In this document: in pieces, positions 1 through 7,349 of the stretch
How the letters are laid out: every line of letters begins with the position of its first letter
How positions within the stretch are numbered: the first letter of the stretch is position 1
NCBI GenBank assembly: GCA_023382535.1
Contig: JAHDWA010000008.1
Span: forward strand, 1-64,000
Direction of reading: 5' to 3'
Length of the DNA stretch: 64,000 nucleotides
Origin: Anaerolineae bacterium
GTDB lineage: Bacteria > Chloroflexota > Anaerolineae > 4572-78 > J111
The notes under the pieces: model-generated
Seen by the model: only the letters and a program-made list of their open reading frames with translations
Database searches by the model: none
What the model was told of the DNA's origin: nothing
Translations under genes and position numbers: made by a program

Positions 1-120
1 CGTGACGATCATATTCCTGAGCGTGTAATCTCCCGGAACGGCCGGCAGCGCCCCATTGGGGAGCAGGCCGGTTGTGTCGTAAATTCTTGTTACCACCTTG
101 TATAACAGGTCGTTTTGCAT
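1..120 (-). CDS. Hypothetical protein, N-terminal part (runs off the window)
   Basis: An ATG at 118-120 on the minus strand opens a frame of 40 codons without a stop to the window edge. It begins MQNDLLYKVVTRIYD. A purine-rich AGGGGG precedes the start. It lies downstream of the other leftward genes of the accessory element and behind a repeat-rich gap, so it may have its own promoter. No family is recognised from so short a piece. Confidence 0.5.
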   Translation of the reverse strand, partial: MQNDLLYKVVTRIYDTTGLLPNGALPAVPGDYTLRNMIVT

Positions 121-142
121 CGTGACCCCCTGGGTTACGAAT

Positions 143-233
143 GGGTTACGGGTTACGTGGGTTTATAAACGTGCGTTTTGAGTTACAAAAGCGCGTTTTT
201 AGATATGTTTTGGAGCTATGTAACCCGTAACCC
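143..233. repeat. 14-bp inverted repeat flanking an operator-like palindrome
   Basis: GGGTTACGGGTTAC (143-156) is the exact reverse complement of 220-233, and a further GGGTTACG copy lies near 132. The 63-nt spacer holds AAACGTGCGTTT (167-178) and a degenerate relative at 188-200. The right arm overlaps the stop codon of the next gene. The repeat may fold in mRNA or bind a protein upstream of the gene at 1-120. Confidence 0.6.
167..178. promoter_or_regulatory. Operator-like palindrome AAACGTGCGTTT
   Basis: This palindrome fits AAACGNNCGTTT. The same pattern occurs at 8318-8329 over a promoter of the same element. Here it lies just upstream of TATAAA-like sequence and the gene at 1-120. That two sites of one element share it suggests an element-encoded regulator binds it; this is inference. 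Confidence 0.4.
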
Positions 234-1054
234 TATTTCAAGTATCCCTGCACCCCTGCCGGCAATGCCTGTTTGGCTGTCCAACGCAGGGCCGGCTGGG
301 CGCGTAAATTAAGAGCATCCACTGATTCCTGCAAGCCTTGCTCGATCAGCAGTATGGGATGACTGGCCTCAAGCATCTCGATCTGCTGCTCCAGGCCAAC
401 GATCCGACTGCGAGCCTGGGCCAATTGGCCACATAGAGCCGTGACCAGGCGGCCATAACCGGCAGCGCACTCCTCCAGTGTGCCACGTTCGTTTGCCAGC
501 AGAACAAATGCCTCGGTTTTTAAATCGGTCCGGCTGGCCAGGTAGGGCGAGAGGAGCAGCGTTCTCAGGCCGCTGTCATTTATCTTCCCGGCCAGGTAGG
601 CCAGGTCGTCGCGCCGGCCGGCCTGGATCGCTTCGGTAGCCTGTCCAATGTAATTAGCCTGCCGCTCCAGATCCTCTACCCGCTCGACCACTTTCAGAAC
701 CTGCCGGATCAGGGTTTCGGTGGCGATACGGGCATCCTGGAGCCTGGCCTCGGCGTCAGTTGTGTTGGGTTCAATCTTTGAGAGGAGCTTGGCTAAACGG
801 TCCATTGTTTCTTTGGCCGGATCTACTATCGGCGGCTTTTCCTCGCCGTGAACAGCAGCCGGTGATTTGAATAGATTCTGGCCGTATTTACGCCAAAGAT
901 AATTTAGCAGAAGCAGGCTTGTAATGACCAGTAGAAAAGAAGCGGCGGCCCTGACCGCCAATGGAGACCAGATTGGCAAATCGGTGGCAGCCAGAACGGG
1001 GCCACTGAAATAGAGTATGCTTGAAATAAGTAGACAGGTGATTATTTTCCTCAT
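233..1054 (-). CDS. Hypothetical exported coiled-coil membrane protein
   Basis: This 273-residue protein begins with a signal-peptide-like segment (residues 1-22) and a second hydrophobic segment at about 31-52. A long hydrophilic helical region follows, with likely coiled coils at about 75-150 and 200-240. The topology suggests a membrane-anchored protein with a large helical domain. Its ATG overlaps the TGA of the upstream gene (ATGA at 1051-1054), and AAGGAGG lies 8 nt before the start, inside that gene. The pair is therefore probably translationally coupled and may form one membrane complex. No family is recognised. Confidence 0.75.
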   Translation of the reverse strand: MRKIITCLLISSILYFSGPVLAATDLPIWSPLAVRAAASFLLVITSLLLLNYLWRKYGQNLFKSPAAVHGEEKPPIVDPAKETMDRLAKLLSKIEPNTTDAEARLQDARIATETLIRQVLKVVERVEDLERQANYIGQATEAIQAGRRDDLAYLAGKINDSGLRTLLLSPYLASRTDLKTEAFVLLANERGTLEECAAGYGRLVTALCGQLAQARSRIVGLEQQIEMLEASHPILLIEQGLQESVDALNLRAQPALRWTAKQALPAGVQGYLK

Positions 1055-2034
1055 GATGACAATCCTCCTTTTTCTGTATATTGTCCGGTTCCATTTCTCC
1101 TTACCGCTGCCAGCCAGTTGCGGGCGGTGCGGTCGGTAATATTGGCCGCTCTGGCTAATTGGGTTCCGGTCAATCCTTCCGGTTTTGCCTCGCCGCTATG
1201 GACCATCTGCCGGAAATCGGCGAGACTTGCCGGAATCCGGTTCAACCCTTCCGGCAAGGTTGCCGCTCCGGGGTGGAAGATTTCCGGCAAATTTACCGCC
1301 CTTGTCTTTCTGGCCTCGGCCCGCACCAGTGCAGCCTGCCGCTTGATGATCTCAGCCTCGGCCTGATGCTCCTCAGCCCTGGCCCTGGCCCTGATGGCGT
1401 CGGCCTGGGCTTCCCGCTCCCGGATCGCCACTTCCCGCTCCCGCCGGACGGTTTCCTGCTCGGCCTGCCGCAGGTCACTCTCGCGCAAAGCCTGGGCCTC
1501 AACCTGGCGCTGCTTGCGGCGGGCCTCCAGGCGGCGGATATTGTGCTCGGTGGCGAAGATCCAATGGCCGAAGGGGGCCAGGCCGAAAAAGCCGAGCAGG
1601 GTCCAGCGGGCGATCTGGGCGTTCTCAAGCCACTGGTAATGAGGCAGGATCTCGCCGACAATGACCATGCTGATGCCCAGGATGATGTAAGCGCCCAGCG
1701 CCCATTTGCCCGCGCCCTGGTTCATTTCCGGCTCGCCCGGCTCCCTGGTCAGATTGAATTCCTCGGCGTGGCGGTTCACAATGAGACAGGCCAGGGCAAA
1801 GGACTCAAGGGCCAGGCCGATCAGGAGCGAGATCAGGAGACGCAGCCGCCAGTCGGCGATAGGCACGAGGATCGTGTTGTAAAGCAGCAGGGTAATGATC
1901 GAGACCGGGGCCAGCGGGATCGTCGCCGGGGAGAGGATGACGGCATAGCCGCCGATCAGCCGGACCGCCTCGTTGCCGAAATTGAGTAAAAAATCAACGA
2001 CTGCCGCAGCGGTTAAATTTTTGAGCTTATCCAT
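1051..2034 (-). CDS. Multi-pass membrane protein with coiled coil and C-terminal HTH-like segment
   Basis: The 327-residue protein has about four membrane segments in residues 25-165. A highly charged Arg/Glu/Ala-rich coiled coil follows at about 165-255. Near 285-320 is a helix-turn-helix-like segment (GTQLARAANITDRTARNWL). That tail resembles the HTH that proteins of some phages and conjugative elements use to read DNA, so the protein could tether DNA or a regulator to the membrane. This is inference. It overlaps the next gene downstream by ATGA and the preceding gene by 8 nt. No named family is recognised. Confidence 0.75.
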   Translation of the reverse strand: MDKLKNLTAAAVVDFLLNFGNEAVRLIGGYAVILSPATIPLAPVSIITLLLYNTILVPIADWRLRLLISLLIGLALESFALACLIVNRHAEEFNLTREPGEPEMNQGAGKWALGAYIILGISMVIVGEILPHYQWLENAQIARWTLLGFFGLAPFGHWIFATEHNIRRLEARRKQRQVEAQALRESDLRQAEQETVRREREVAIREREAQADAIRARARAEEHQAEAEIIKRQAALVRAEARKTRAVNLPEIFHPGAATLPEGLNRIPASLADFRQMVHSGEAKPEGLTGTQLARAANITDRTARNWLAAVRRNGTGQYTEKGGLSS

Positions 2035-2266
2035 GCATTCCCTCCCTGACTACGAAGACCGTGTTTTTAAGGACGTTCCTGGCCGGGTGGAGCCGGATGC
2101 CCGCGACGGCTATCGTCGGGTCGAACTGCCGTTCGTTGAGGTAGGCCGTGTCGGGCGGGTAGCCGAATTTCTGCTCGAAGCAGGCGAGCGCATTGGTCAG
2201 GGTGACGGCAATCGCTTCCCTGGGCGCGTCGGCGCTCCACATCAGGCCGGTGAGTTTAATGGTCAT
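2027..2266 (-). CDS. Hypothetical small protein of the accessory element
   Basis: The ATG at 2266 is chosen because GGAGGA lies 5 nt upstream and the codon overlaps the previous stop (TGATG). A longer frame from 2296 lacks such a site. The 79-residue product starts MTIKLTGLMWSADAP and has no membrane segment or known motif. It overlaps the membrane-HTH gene by 8 nt, so it belongs to the same leftward transcription unit. Confidence 0.65.
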   Translation of the reverse strand: MTIKLTGLMWSADAPREAIAVTLTNALACFEQKFGYPPDTAYLNERQFDPTIAVAGIRLHPARNVLKNTVFVVREGMHG

Positions 2267-2598
2267 CAGTTCCTCCGCTGCGGGTCTTCCAGCCACAGGA
2301 TTTTGGCCTCCGAATCAAAAAGTTCCATGACCGACTGCTCGATCACCCGGGCTATCTGCGGGGTTGAGGAGGGGTTGAGGAGGGTGATGGCCGAAAAGCC
2401 GTTATCCGATTCCAGGAGAAAGCCCCGGTGGTAGATATAGTAGGTCAGCCGGGCCGGGGTGGAATCTTTGAAAACGAAAATCTGGCGGGGAGCGGGAGGG
2501 ACGCGGGCGATCTGCTCCCGGAAGGTATCGTAGAGGCCGGCGTTTTGCATTTCGCGGACAATTGCATCGTCAGCGGTGTTATAGATAACGGGCTGCAT
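2266..2598 (-). CDS. Hypothetical protein of the accessory element
   Basis: This is a soluble protein of 110 residues, MQPVIYNTADDAIVREMQ onward, with no recognised domain. AAGGAG precedes its ATG by 7 nt and also covers the stop codon of the gene upstream (2602). Its own stop overlaps the next start by one base. This tight packing is typical of phage or integrative-element operons. Confidence 0.65.
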   Translation of the reverse strand: MQPVIYNTADDAIVREMQNAGLYDTFREQIARVPPAPRQIFVFKDSTPARLTYYIYHRGFLLESDNGFSAITLLNPSSTPQIARVIEQSVMELFDSEAKILWLEDPQRRN

Positions 2599-2601
2599 GG
2601 G

Positions 2602-3321
2602 TTACTCCTTGTGCTGCCACTCCGCCAGGGCTTCCTGCCCCAGCGGGCGCAGGTAATACCAGGTGTCGGCAATGCAGCCGATATAGCCTGCCGCAGCCAG
2701 GCTGCCCAGCGTCACCCGCCGGACGCCCTGCTTTTTCAGGTCGGCGACCGGGCTGCGGACCCCGCTGGCGGGCAGAACCTGAAGGGCCTTGACCTTGTGC
2801 TCGGAGAGCCAGGCCGGTGTGTGCAGCCCCCGGTCAATCTTTGCCAGCAGCTCCCGGCCCTTCTCGGTCACGGTGAAAGGCTGAGACCGGATAGGCTTGC
2901 CGCGCGGCGGGCCATCGAGCAGGGCCAGGTCGCAGGCCAGGTGGCGCAACTGGTTGGCCGGCGCCCCGGAGAATTGGTTCAGCCGGTCGTCAGGGTAGTG
3001 GACTTCGCCGGCAATCGCAACGAATTTGAGGATTTTGTACTGAGGCACGTTCAGCCCGTATTCGTAGATGATCACCTCTTTGGTGGGGCTGACGATGATT
3101 TTATCTGTCTTGATGTCGTTGAGCTGCTCGACGAGGGCATCCAGGTCCTTCTCATAATTGCGCGGGGCGTAGACGCCGGCCTGGGCGGCCAGTACCATTG
3201 CGTCATCGAGCCACAGCCCGGCACGGATCGGGTCGGATTCGTCCCTGGCCAGGGAAAGCGCGGCCAGGGCACGGTCGCGGGCCGGTTGGGATTCGTCATA
3301 GAAAGTGGTTAAGAGTGACAT
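2602..3321 (-). CDS. Hypothetical protein, possible winged-helix segments
   Basis: The start at 3321 (MSLLTTFYDESQPAR) has AAGGA about 9 nt upstream. A frame extending to 3384 has no comparable site and would overlap the upstream gene. The product is 239 residues. The second half has two segments that resemble the ends of winged-helix domains (FTVTEKGRELLAKI near 155 and YYLRPLGQEALAEW near 225), suggesting a regulator or DNA-binding protein. This is a weak inference. Confidence 0.65.
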   Translation of the reverse strand: MSLLTTFYDESQPARDRALAALSLARDESDPIRAGLWLDDAMVLAAQAGVYAPRNYEKDLDALVEQLNDIKTDKIIVSPTKEVIIYEYGLNVPQYKILKFVAIAGEVHYPDDRLNQFSGAPANQLRHLACDLALLDGPPRGKPIRSQPFTVTEKGRELLAKIDRGLHTPAWLSEHKVKALQVLPASGVRSPVADLKKQGVRRVTLGSLAAAGYIGCIADTWYYLRPLGQEALAEWQHKE

Positions 3322-3347
3322 AGGTAGGATTCCTTTCTGCTTGCTAA

Positions 3348-4382
3348 TTATTGATCCTGCGCCTTGAGCATGGCCCCCTGGCACATCTGGACGTAATCGG
3401 CCAGGGCTTGCAGCTCATCCCCCAGGCTCTCCTGAAAGAGCTTCAGGTCCTGCTTGAGTTCGAGAAACCGCGCTCCGGCCTCTTTGACCCGCTTTTCGGT
3501 GGCCTGCGGCCCGCGGCCGTCTGGCTCGGTCAGTTCCTTGAGCAGCCCGGCCAGTTCCTTCTTGAAGTTGTCAATCACCCCGGCGGTGATCTCGGCCTTG
3601 TTGCGCTGGCTGAAGGCGCTGCCGTCGTCGGCGACCTGGTAGACCTGGCAGGTCAGAACATTGTCGGTTGTTTTGTACTGGCCCAGGCTCAGGATGAAGG
3701 TCTGCAACGCTTCCAGCTTATCGGCGGCTCCGGGCACGTTGTCGCGGACGAAATAGGTGCCGTCGGCCAGGCACTTGGCCCGGAGCTGGCCGTCCAGGTA
3801 TCGCCGCAACTGGTTGCGCACGTCCTGGCCATCGGCCATCACGAGCTGGCGCTCGTACTCATCCTGCATACGGTTGATCAGGATTTTGATATTGCCGTTG
3901 GTCGCGCTGAGCGGGTCGAAATCGGGGTGGTACAGGCCGATGAACTTATCGTTCAGGCTCAGGGCGTCGGCGTCGAATTTGAGGATGGCGACCGACTTCA
4001 TATCGAGCTGCTTGTCCTTCTCCCCGGCGGCCTTGACTACGACGCTGCGGACCAGGTGCCGGCAGGCGCCGTACTGCTCGTCGTTGGAGACGATCTTGGT
4101 CTCGGCCCAGACCAGCGGCTCGCAGCCGTACTGCGCCTTGATTTTGCTCACGAAGTCCTGGGGCGGCTGGAGCTTCTGCTTCTTGAGATGGGTCGCTTTC
4201 TCCCAGGCATCGTGAGGCCGGGGCGGGCGCGGGATGTAGGCGGCATCGAAGCCGGTCTGCTGAGCCAGGGCGTCCAGGGCGGCGTAGGGCGCGGCGATGT
4301 CGGCCATACGGTAGATTATCAGATAGCCAAGAGACTTGGCGTTGGCGGCGGTTGTCTTCGCCGGCGAAAAGGCGGCGGTCAT
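3348..4382 (-). CDS. Hypothetical protein, 344 residues, phage/element type
   Basis: The ATG at 4382 has AGGAG 9 nt upstream. The product is soluble. Its middle mixes aromatic and charged strands (LVWAETKIVSNDEQYGACRH), and a long helical C-terminus (about 255-340) probably forms a coiled coil. The size and the phrase AWEKATHLKK recall uncharacterised proteins of actinobacterial and chloroflexal mobile elements (possibly DUF6744). A profile search is needed to confirm that. It sits mid-operon with short gaps on both sides. Confidence 0.65.
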   Translation of the reverse strand: MTAAFSPAKTTAANAKSLGYLIIYRMADIAAPYAALDALAQQTGFDAAYIPRPPRPHDAWEKATHLKKQKLQPPQDFVSKIKAQYGCEPLVWAETKIVSNDEQYGACRHLVRSVVVKAAGEKDKQLDMKSVAILKFDADALSLNDKFIGLYHPDFDPLSATNGNIKILINRMQDEYERQLVMADGQDVRNQLRRYLDGQLRAKCLADGTYFVRDNVPGAADKLEALQTFILSLGQYKTTDNVLTCQVYQVADDGSAFSQRNKAEITAGVIDNFKKELAGLLKELTEPDGRGPQATEKRVKEAGARFLELKQDLKLFQESLGDELQALADYVQMCQGAMLKAQDQ

Positions 4383-4436
4383 CGTTCAATACTCCTGCCG
4401 GACCTGGTGGGAGGACCAGGCCCGGCTTTCTTCCTG

Positions 4437-5171
4437 TTAGCGGGCCAACTTAACAACCTTGTGAGGCTGGCCCTTATCGTTGGTAACGTAGGTGACGGTG
4501 TAGCCTTCAAGATTGTAGACGGTCATTACATCAAGCTGGTCCGGGTCAAAGCCGGCTTCGGCCAGTGCTTCCGGCCAAATTGAAACGCCATGCGTGGAAA
4601 ACTTGCCGCCCTTGACCTTCCAGTAAGCCTTACCACCTGACACGGTTGCAGCCAGGGTTTTGGCCGGGAAGGTCAGTTCACCTGCTGGCTGTGGGGCCAT
4701 GGGCGGGGCAGCAACGGCTGGAACGGCAGGCAGAGCGGGTGGAGGAGTTTGAGCGGCCTTGCCATTACCGTTCGCTTCCCGCTCGGCCCGGCGCTGGTCC
4801 ACATAAACGTCGAAGGCGACCCAGCCACTGTCTACCAGGCTGGAAATGCGGCGCTCCAGCCGCCGTTGCAAATCGGCCTCACTGTGGCCGCGCAGGGTGA
4901 ACAGGCACTCGGTTTGGGTAATCGTGTGGACCATGCGGAAGTTGACGCTGGCCGGGGCTTCGGGCAGGGGTACGGCTTCCAGGGCCTGTTTTAACTGGTC
5001 GTGCTCGGCCTGTAACTGTTTGACCAGGGTCGCGGCCTGGGTCAGTTTTTCTTTTTGCCCGTTTTGCAGGGCCGGGACAATGGATCTGAGGAGTTCGATG
5101 GGGTCTTGGGTTGTCCCCAGGGGGGATGCCCCTCCGGGCACTCGAAGCTCGTGCGAAACGCTTGTGCTCAT
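4437..5171 (-). CDS. Hypothetical protein with Ala/Pro-rich linker
   Basis: The ATG at 5171 has AAGGAGAG upstream. The 244-residue product has an N-terminal helical part (25-65) and an alpha/beta part at about 75-130 (MVHTITQTECLFTLRG). An Ala/Pro linker follows at about 140-165, then a compact C-terminal domain with aromatic residues (AYWKVKGGKFSTHGVSIWPE). The organisation recalls two nucleic-acid-binding domains on a flexible linker, but no family is recognised. Confidence 0.65.
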   Translation of the reverse strand: MSTSVSHELRVPGGASPLGTTQDPIELLRSIVPALQNGQKEKLTQAATLVKQLQAEHDQLKQALEAVPLPEAPASVNFRMVHTITQTECLFTLRGHSEADLQRRLERRISSLVDSGWVAFDVYVDQRRAEREANGNGKAAQTPPPALPAVPAVAAPPMAPQPAGELTFPAKTLAATVSGGKAYWKVKGGKFSTHGVSIWPEALAEAGFDPDQLDVMTVYNLEGYTVTYVTNDKGQPHKVVKLAR

Positions 5172-5218
5172 TTTTGCTCTCTCCTTGCTATTTGAGCGGT
5201 TTGATAATTTTTGACTAC

Positions 5219-5289
5219 GGGACCCCGGCGGAGTCGAACCGCCCTTTCTGCACTCGATAGTACAGCGTCTCCCGCGAGACCTGGGGGCC
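5219..5289 (-). tRNA. Degenerate tRNA-like gene with an 8-nt anticodon loop
   Basis: Read on the minus strand, 71 nt fold as a cloverleaf. The acceptor GGCCCCC/GGGGTCC has one mismatch. The D arm is GTCT/AGAC, and the anticodon stem is CTGTA/TGCAG. A perfect T arm GGCGG-TTCGACT-CCGCC is present. The anticodon loop is CTATCGAG, 8 nt, with T33 in place and ATC next; extended, it would read four bases. Base 8 is A rather than T and no CCA is encoded. It may be a decayed or element-specific tRNA, or a tRNA mimic. It abuts the HNH gene at 5295. Confidence 0.45.
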
Positions 5290-5294
5290 GTGTT

Positions 5295-5756
5295 TTAATC
5301 GAGCCAAGCCCAACTACGTCTGACAACTGCATCTCTAATAGTTGTGGCGTTAACTTTATATATTTCGGCTATGGACTTGAAGGTTAAATGTTTGATTTGA
5401 TACAAATCTCTTATTTCTTTCACATCGTTTTCAGTTAACTTTGAACTGCCTCTTTGAGACCCTCTTAATTCTGGAAACCCCATTCTGCCTTTTAGATAAG
5501 CATCCACAGCATTATCTTTATACGTTCCAAGAAAAAGATGATCTGGCCTAACGCAAGAAGGATTATCACATCTGTGACAAATCAAGTATCCATCAGGAAT
5601 GGAACCGTAAGTAACCTCGTAGGCAAATCTGTGAGGTAATACCAATCTTCTTTCAACCTTAAAACGCCCATAACCATGCTTTGATTTTGCGCCAGTCCAT
5701 ATCCAGCAATCTTCTGTTTTTTCGACTTTGCTCCAAAATCTTTCTGTAGAGATCAT
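5295..5756 (-). CDS. HNH homing-type endonuclease (HNH_3 with C-terminal HTH)
   Basis: The 153-residue protein has the HNH_3 pattern: HRFAYEV near residue 42, then ICHRCDNPSCVRPDHLFLG at about 59-77, with the Cys and His residues that build the metal-bound fold. A C-terminal segment (KLTENDVKEIRDLY onward, about 107-145) resembles the helix-turn-helix used by homing endonucleases for target recognition. GAGGAG precedes the ATG, which overlaps the upstream stop (ATGA). The gene is clearly AT-richer than its neighbours and ends beside the tRNA-like gene, both signs of recent insertion. Confidence 0.85.
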   Translation of the reverse strand: MISTERFWSKVEKTEDCWIWTGAKSKHGYGRFKVERRLVLPHRFAYEVTYGSIPDGYLICHRCDNPSCVRPDHLFLGTYKDNAVDAYLKGRMGFPELRGSQRGSSKLTENDVKEIRDLYQIKHLTFKSIAEIYKVNATTIRDAVVRRSWAWLD

Positions 5757-6007
5757 GAATTCTCCTCGGCCACTATCTCAAACATAGCTCCCCTCGCTGC
5801 TTCCTGCCGCAGCCGGTTAGCACAGCCACTGCACCGCTTGACCTGGTAGCAGTCATCCGGGGTCAGCAGGGTCAGGCGGGTGGTGGCCGGCTCCTGGCAG
5901 CGCAGAAGCTGCGGCAGGTCAGAGTCGGGCCGGTAAGCCGGGTTGGGATACCAGTTATCGCATATATAACCCATTCCAGCCGGACGAGGAAAGATGCGAG
6001 TGGTCAT
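5753..6007 (-). CDS. Small Cys-rich protein, zinc-ribbon-like
   Basis: The ATG at 6007 (MTTRIFPRPAGMGY) overlaps the upstream TGA as ATGA and has AGGAG 8 nt before it. The 84-residue product has several Cys, including CYQVKRCSGC near 54-63, that could bind zinc. Function is unknown. It is coupled by overlap both to the HAD gene upstream and to the HNH gene downstream. Confidence 0.65.
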   Translation of the reverse strand: MTTRIFPRPAGMGYICDNWYPNPAYRPDSDLPQLLRCQEPATTRLTLLTPDDCYQVKRCSGCANRLRQEAARGAMFEIVAEENS

Positions 6008-6600
6008 AGTAAATCTCCTAAACTGCGCCAATCGGCCAGACCGGGCAGGGTGTCAAGATGAGCGTTCCAGGGCAGGGCGAAGCGGATGACCCCTCGGCCC
6101 GCCTTGGAAAGTTTGATCAGGGTGGCGGGCGAGTCGTCAACGTGCCAGTCGAAGGCGACGCTGGCCTTGTCGGTGGTATGGATGATGGCGTTAAAGGGAA
6201 TGTTCCAGCGCCTCAGCCACGGCTCGGTGAGCTGCGGCCAGGCGGTGGCTGTGGTGATGACCAGGCGGTTTTTCCGGGCCAGGCGGTGCAGCGCCCAGAC
6301 AGCGCCGGGCATTGGCCTGGCCTCGGCAAAGATCATTGGGTCGGCCCAGGCCCAGGCGGTGAACTCTTCATTGGGGATGCCGAGGGCCTGGCCCAGGGGC
6401 GGGTCCCAGCAAGAGAAGGCGTCACGGGTGAGGCCGATACAGAAGCGCCGGGCGACGGCAGCGATAATGCTGCCGATCTGGTCGCGGATGACGTTATCCA
6501 GGTCCAGGGAGAGGGTGAGCCTGTCCTGAGCGCGGTCGAAGGGCCGGTGGGCCGGCGAAGGGCAACGGGTTGGGAGGGTACTGGTAAAGAAGGGCTGCAT
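6004..6600 (-). CDS. HAD-fold phosphatase, 5'-nucleotidase-like
   Basis: The ATG at 6600 has GGAGGT 8 nt upstream; a frame open to 6762 overlaps another gene and lacks support. The 198-residue product shows HAD motif I LSLDLDNVI (nucleophile Asp33, acid Asp35), a motif II-like VITTATAW near 120 and a motif IV-like HVDDSPATL near 160. This resembles deoxynucleotidases of the 5'(3') NT5C type, which phages use in nucleotide metabolism. A repeat-derived segment (RPFDRAQDRL, residues 19-28) precedes motif I and is probably not part of the fold. Confidence 0.7.
   Translation of the reverse strand: MQPFFTSTLPTRCPSPAHRPFDRAQDRLTLSLDLDNVIRDQIGSIIAAVARRFCIGLTRDAFSCWDPPLGQALGIPNEEFTAWAWADPMIFAEARPMPGAVWALHRLARKNRLVITTATAWPQLTEPWLRRWNIPFNAIIHTTDKASVAFDWHVDDSPATLIKLSKAGRGVIRFALPWNAHLDTLPGLADWRSLGDLL
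6515..6545. repeat. Dispersed CCTGAGC..GGTCGAAGGGC repeat, in-frame copy 1
   Basis: CCTGAGCGCGGTCGAAGGGC at 6525-6544 belongs to a widely seen short bacterial repeat that translates as FDRAQDR or, on the other strand, PELVEGR. Here it lies in frame near the N-terminus of the HAD protein. A second copy is at 25478-25496. Confidence 0.6.
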
Positions 6601-6601
6601 T

Positions 6602-6781
6602 TTAAAAGACCTCCAAAATACCGTTGACGAAGCGAACTTCCCGGCCTCTCTCCAGGCGAGGCTGGCAGCCAGGCTGCTTACGGGCGAGCCGGCGGGCCGG
6701 GCGGAGCCGGGGGGATAGAGGCTGGATGACAAATTTGACGATAGTTGAGAATTTGCGTACACTTTTATGATTGGTAGCCAT
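6602..6781 (-). CDS. Small basic hypothetical protein (59 residues)
   Basis: ATG at 6781 is preceded by AAGGAGGT with 10-nt spacing, one of the best ribosome sites in the element. The frame encodes 59 residues (MATNHKSVRKFSTIVK...), rich in Arg and Lys (PRLRPARRLARK), and stops 1 nt before the HAD start. The HAD ribosome site lies inside its last codons, so the two are probably coupled. The basic character suggests nucleic-acid binding. No family is recognised. Confidence 0.6.
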   Translation of the reverse strand: MATNHKSVRKFSTIVKFVIQPLSPRLRPARRLARKQPGCQPRLERGREVRFVNGILEVF

Positions 6782-6850
6782 CTGTGATTGACCTCCTTAT
6801 GGCTGCTACTTGGCCGGCCAGTGCTCGTAACACCGGCCGGCTTTTTTATT
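6735..6850 (+). ncRNA. Putative antisense small RNA with its own promoter and terminator
   Basis: On the plus strand TTGACG (6735-6740), a 17-nt spacer and TACACT (6758-6763) form a sigma70-like promoter. About 50 nt on, a GC-rich stem (6812-6823 with 6831-6842) is followed by six T. The predicted transcript, about 6770-6848, is antisense to the ribosome site and start codon of the gene at 6602-6781. It would display ACCTCCTT in the loop of an AGCCAT/ATGGCT hairpin. No plus-strand gene explains the terminator. Confidence 0.4.
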
Positions 6851-7340
6851 GATTACTGTTTGTGTTTGGCGCAATAATCCTCACCGTAGCGAACCTTTTT
6901 TTCACAAGGTTTACCCAGCGAGGTTGTTCCCTTGCATCGAAGCGACAGAAAACCTTACTGCTTCGCCTTATCCAAACGTACTCCCTGGCCTGTTCTTTTG
7001 TCACCTGACCGGTGTGAAATTTTTTCCCTTGTAAAATTGCGTTGCAGGATTTGCAGATAAACCAGACATCAAGCGGATGGTCGTAGCCATTCCAATGATG
7101 GGCCTGGATTTTGGTTCGGGCGAGAGGGAAAGGGGAAAAGCCGCATACTTCGCAGGATTCGGGACGGGTAAGATAGCCACTTTGAAGGGCTTTACGAACA
7201 AGAGTTATGGCGTGACTACGTTTTCTCTCATACTCATTGTAGGCGGGCTGACCACAATTGTGGCACAGGCCGAAGTCTTGATAGAAGTGGCCTGCCGGAA
7301 CAAGTTGATGACATTGGCTGCAAAAATTTAATGAATACAC
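6846..7340 (-). CDS. HNH-like zinc nuclease / zinc-finger protein
   Basis: GTG start at 7340 with AAGGA 8 nt upstream; 164 residues. The N-terminus has CSQC and CHNC pairs typical of a zinc ribbon. At about 63-100 there is CEVCG, then AHHWNGYDHPLDVWFICKSCN. This Cys2-His-His-Cys2 arrangement is that of small phage HNH proteins with HHxDYxxPLxVxWLCxxCH-like cores. It is the first gene after the strong leftward promoter. A specific nuclease role is likely but not proven. Confidence 0.7.
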   Translation of the reverse strand: MYSLNFCSQCHQLVPAGHFYQDFGLCHNCGQPAYNEYERKRSHAITLVRKALQSGYLTRPESCEVCGFSPFPLARTKIQAHHWNGYDHPLDVWFICKSCNAILQGKKFHTGQVTKEQAREYVWIRRSSKVFCRFDAREQPRWVNLVKKRFATVRIIAPNTNSNQ

Positions 7341-7349
7341 CGGATGAAT

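Noticed and set aside
1159..1989. Long plus-strand frames opposite the membrane-HTH gene
   Set aside because: Arg/Gly/Asp-rich random-looking product, no ribosome site, and fully explained by the GC-rich minus-strand gene.
3351..4583. A 410-codon open frame on the plus strand opposite two element genes
   Set aside because: It is the complement of well-supported minus-strand genes with ribosome sites. It has no start signal and a composition typical of a reverse-strand shadow.
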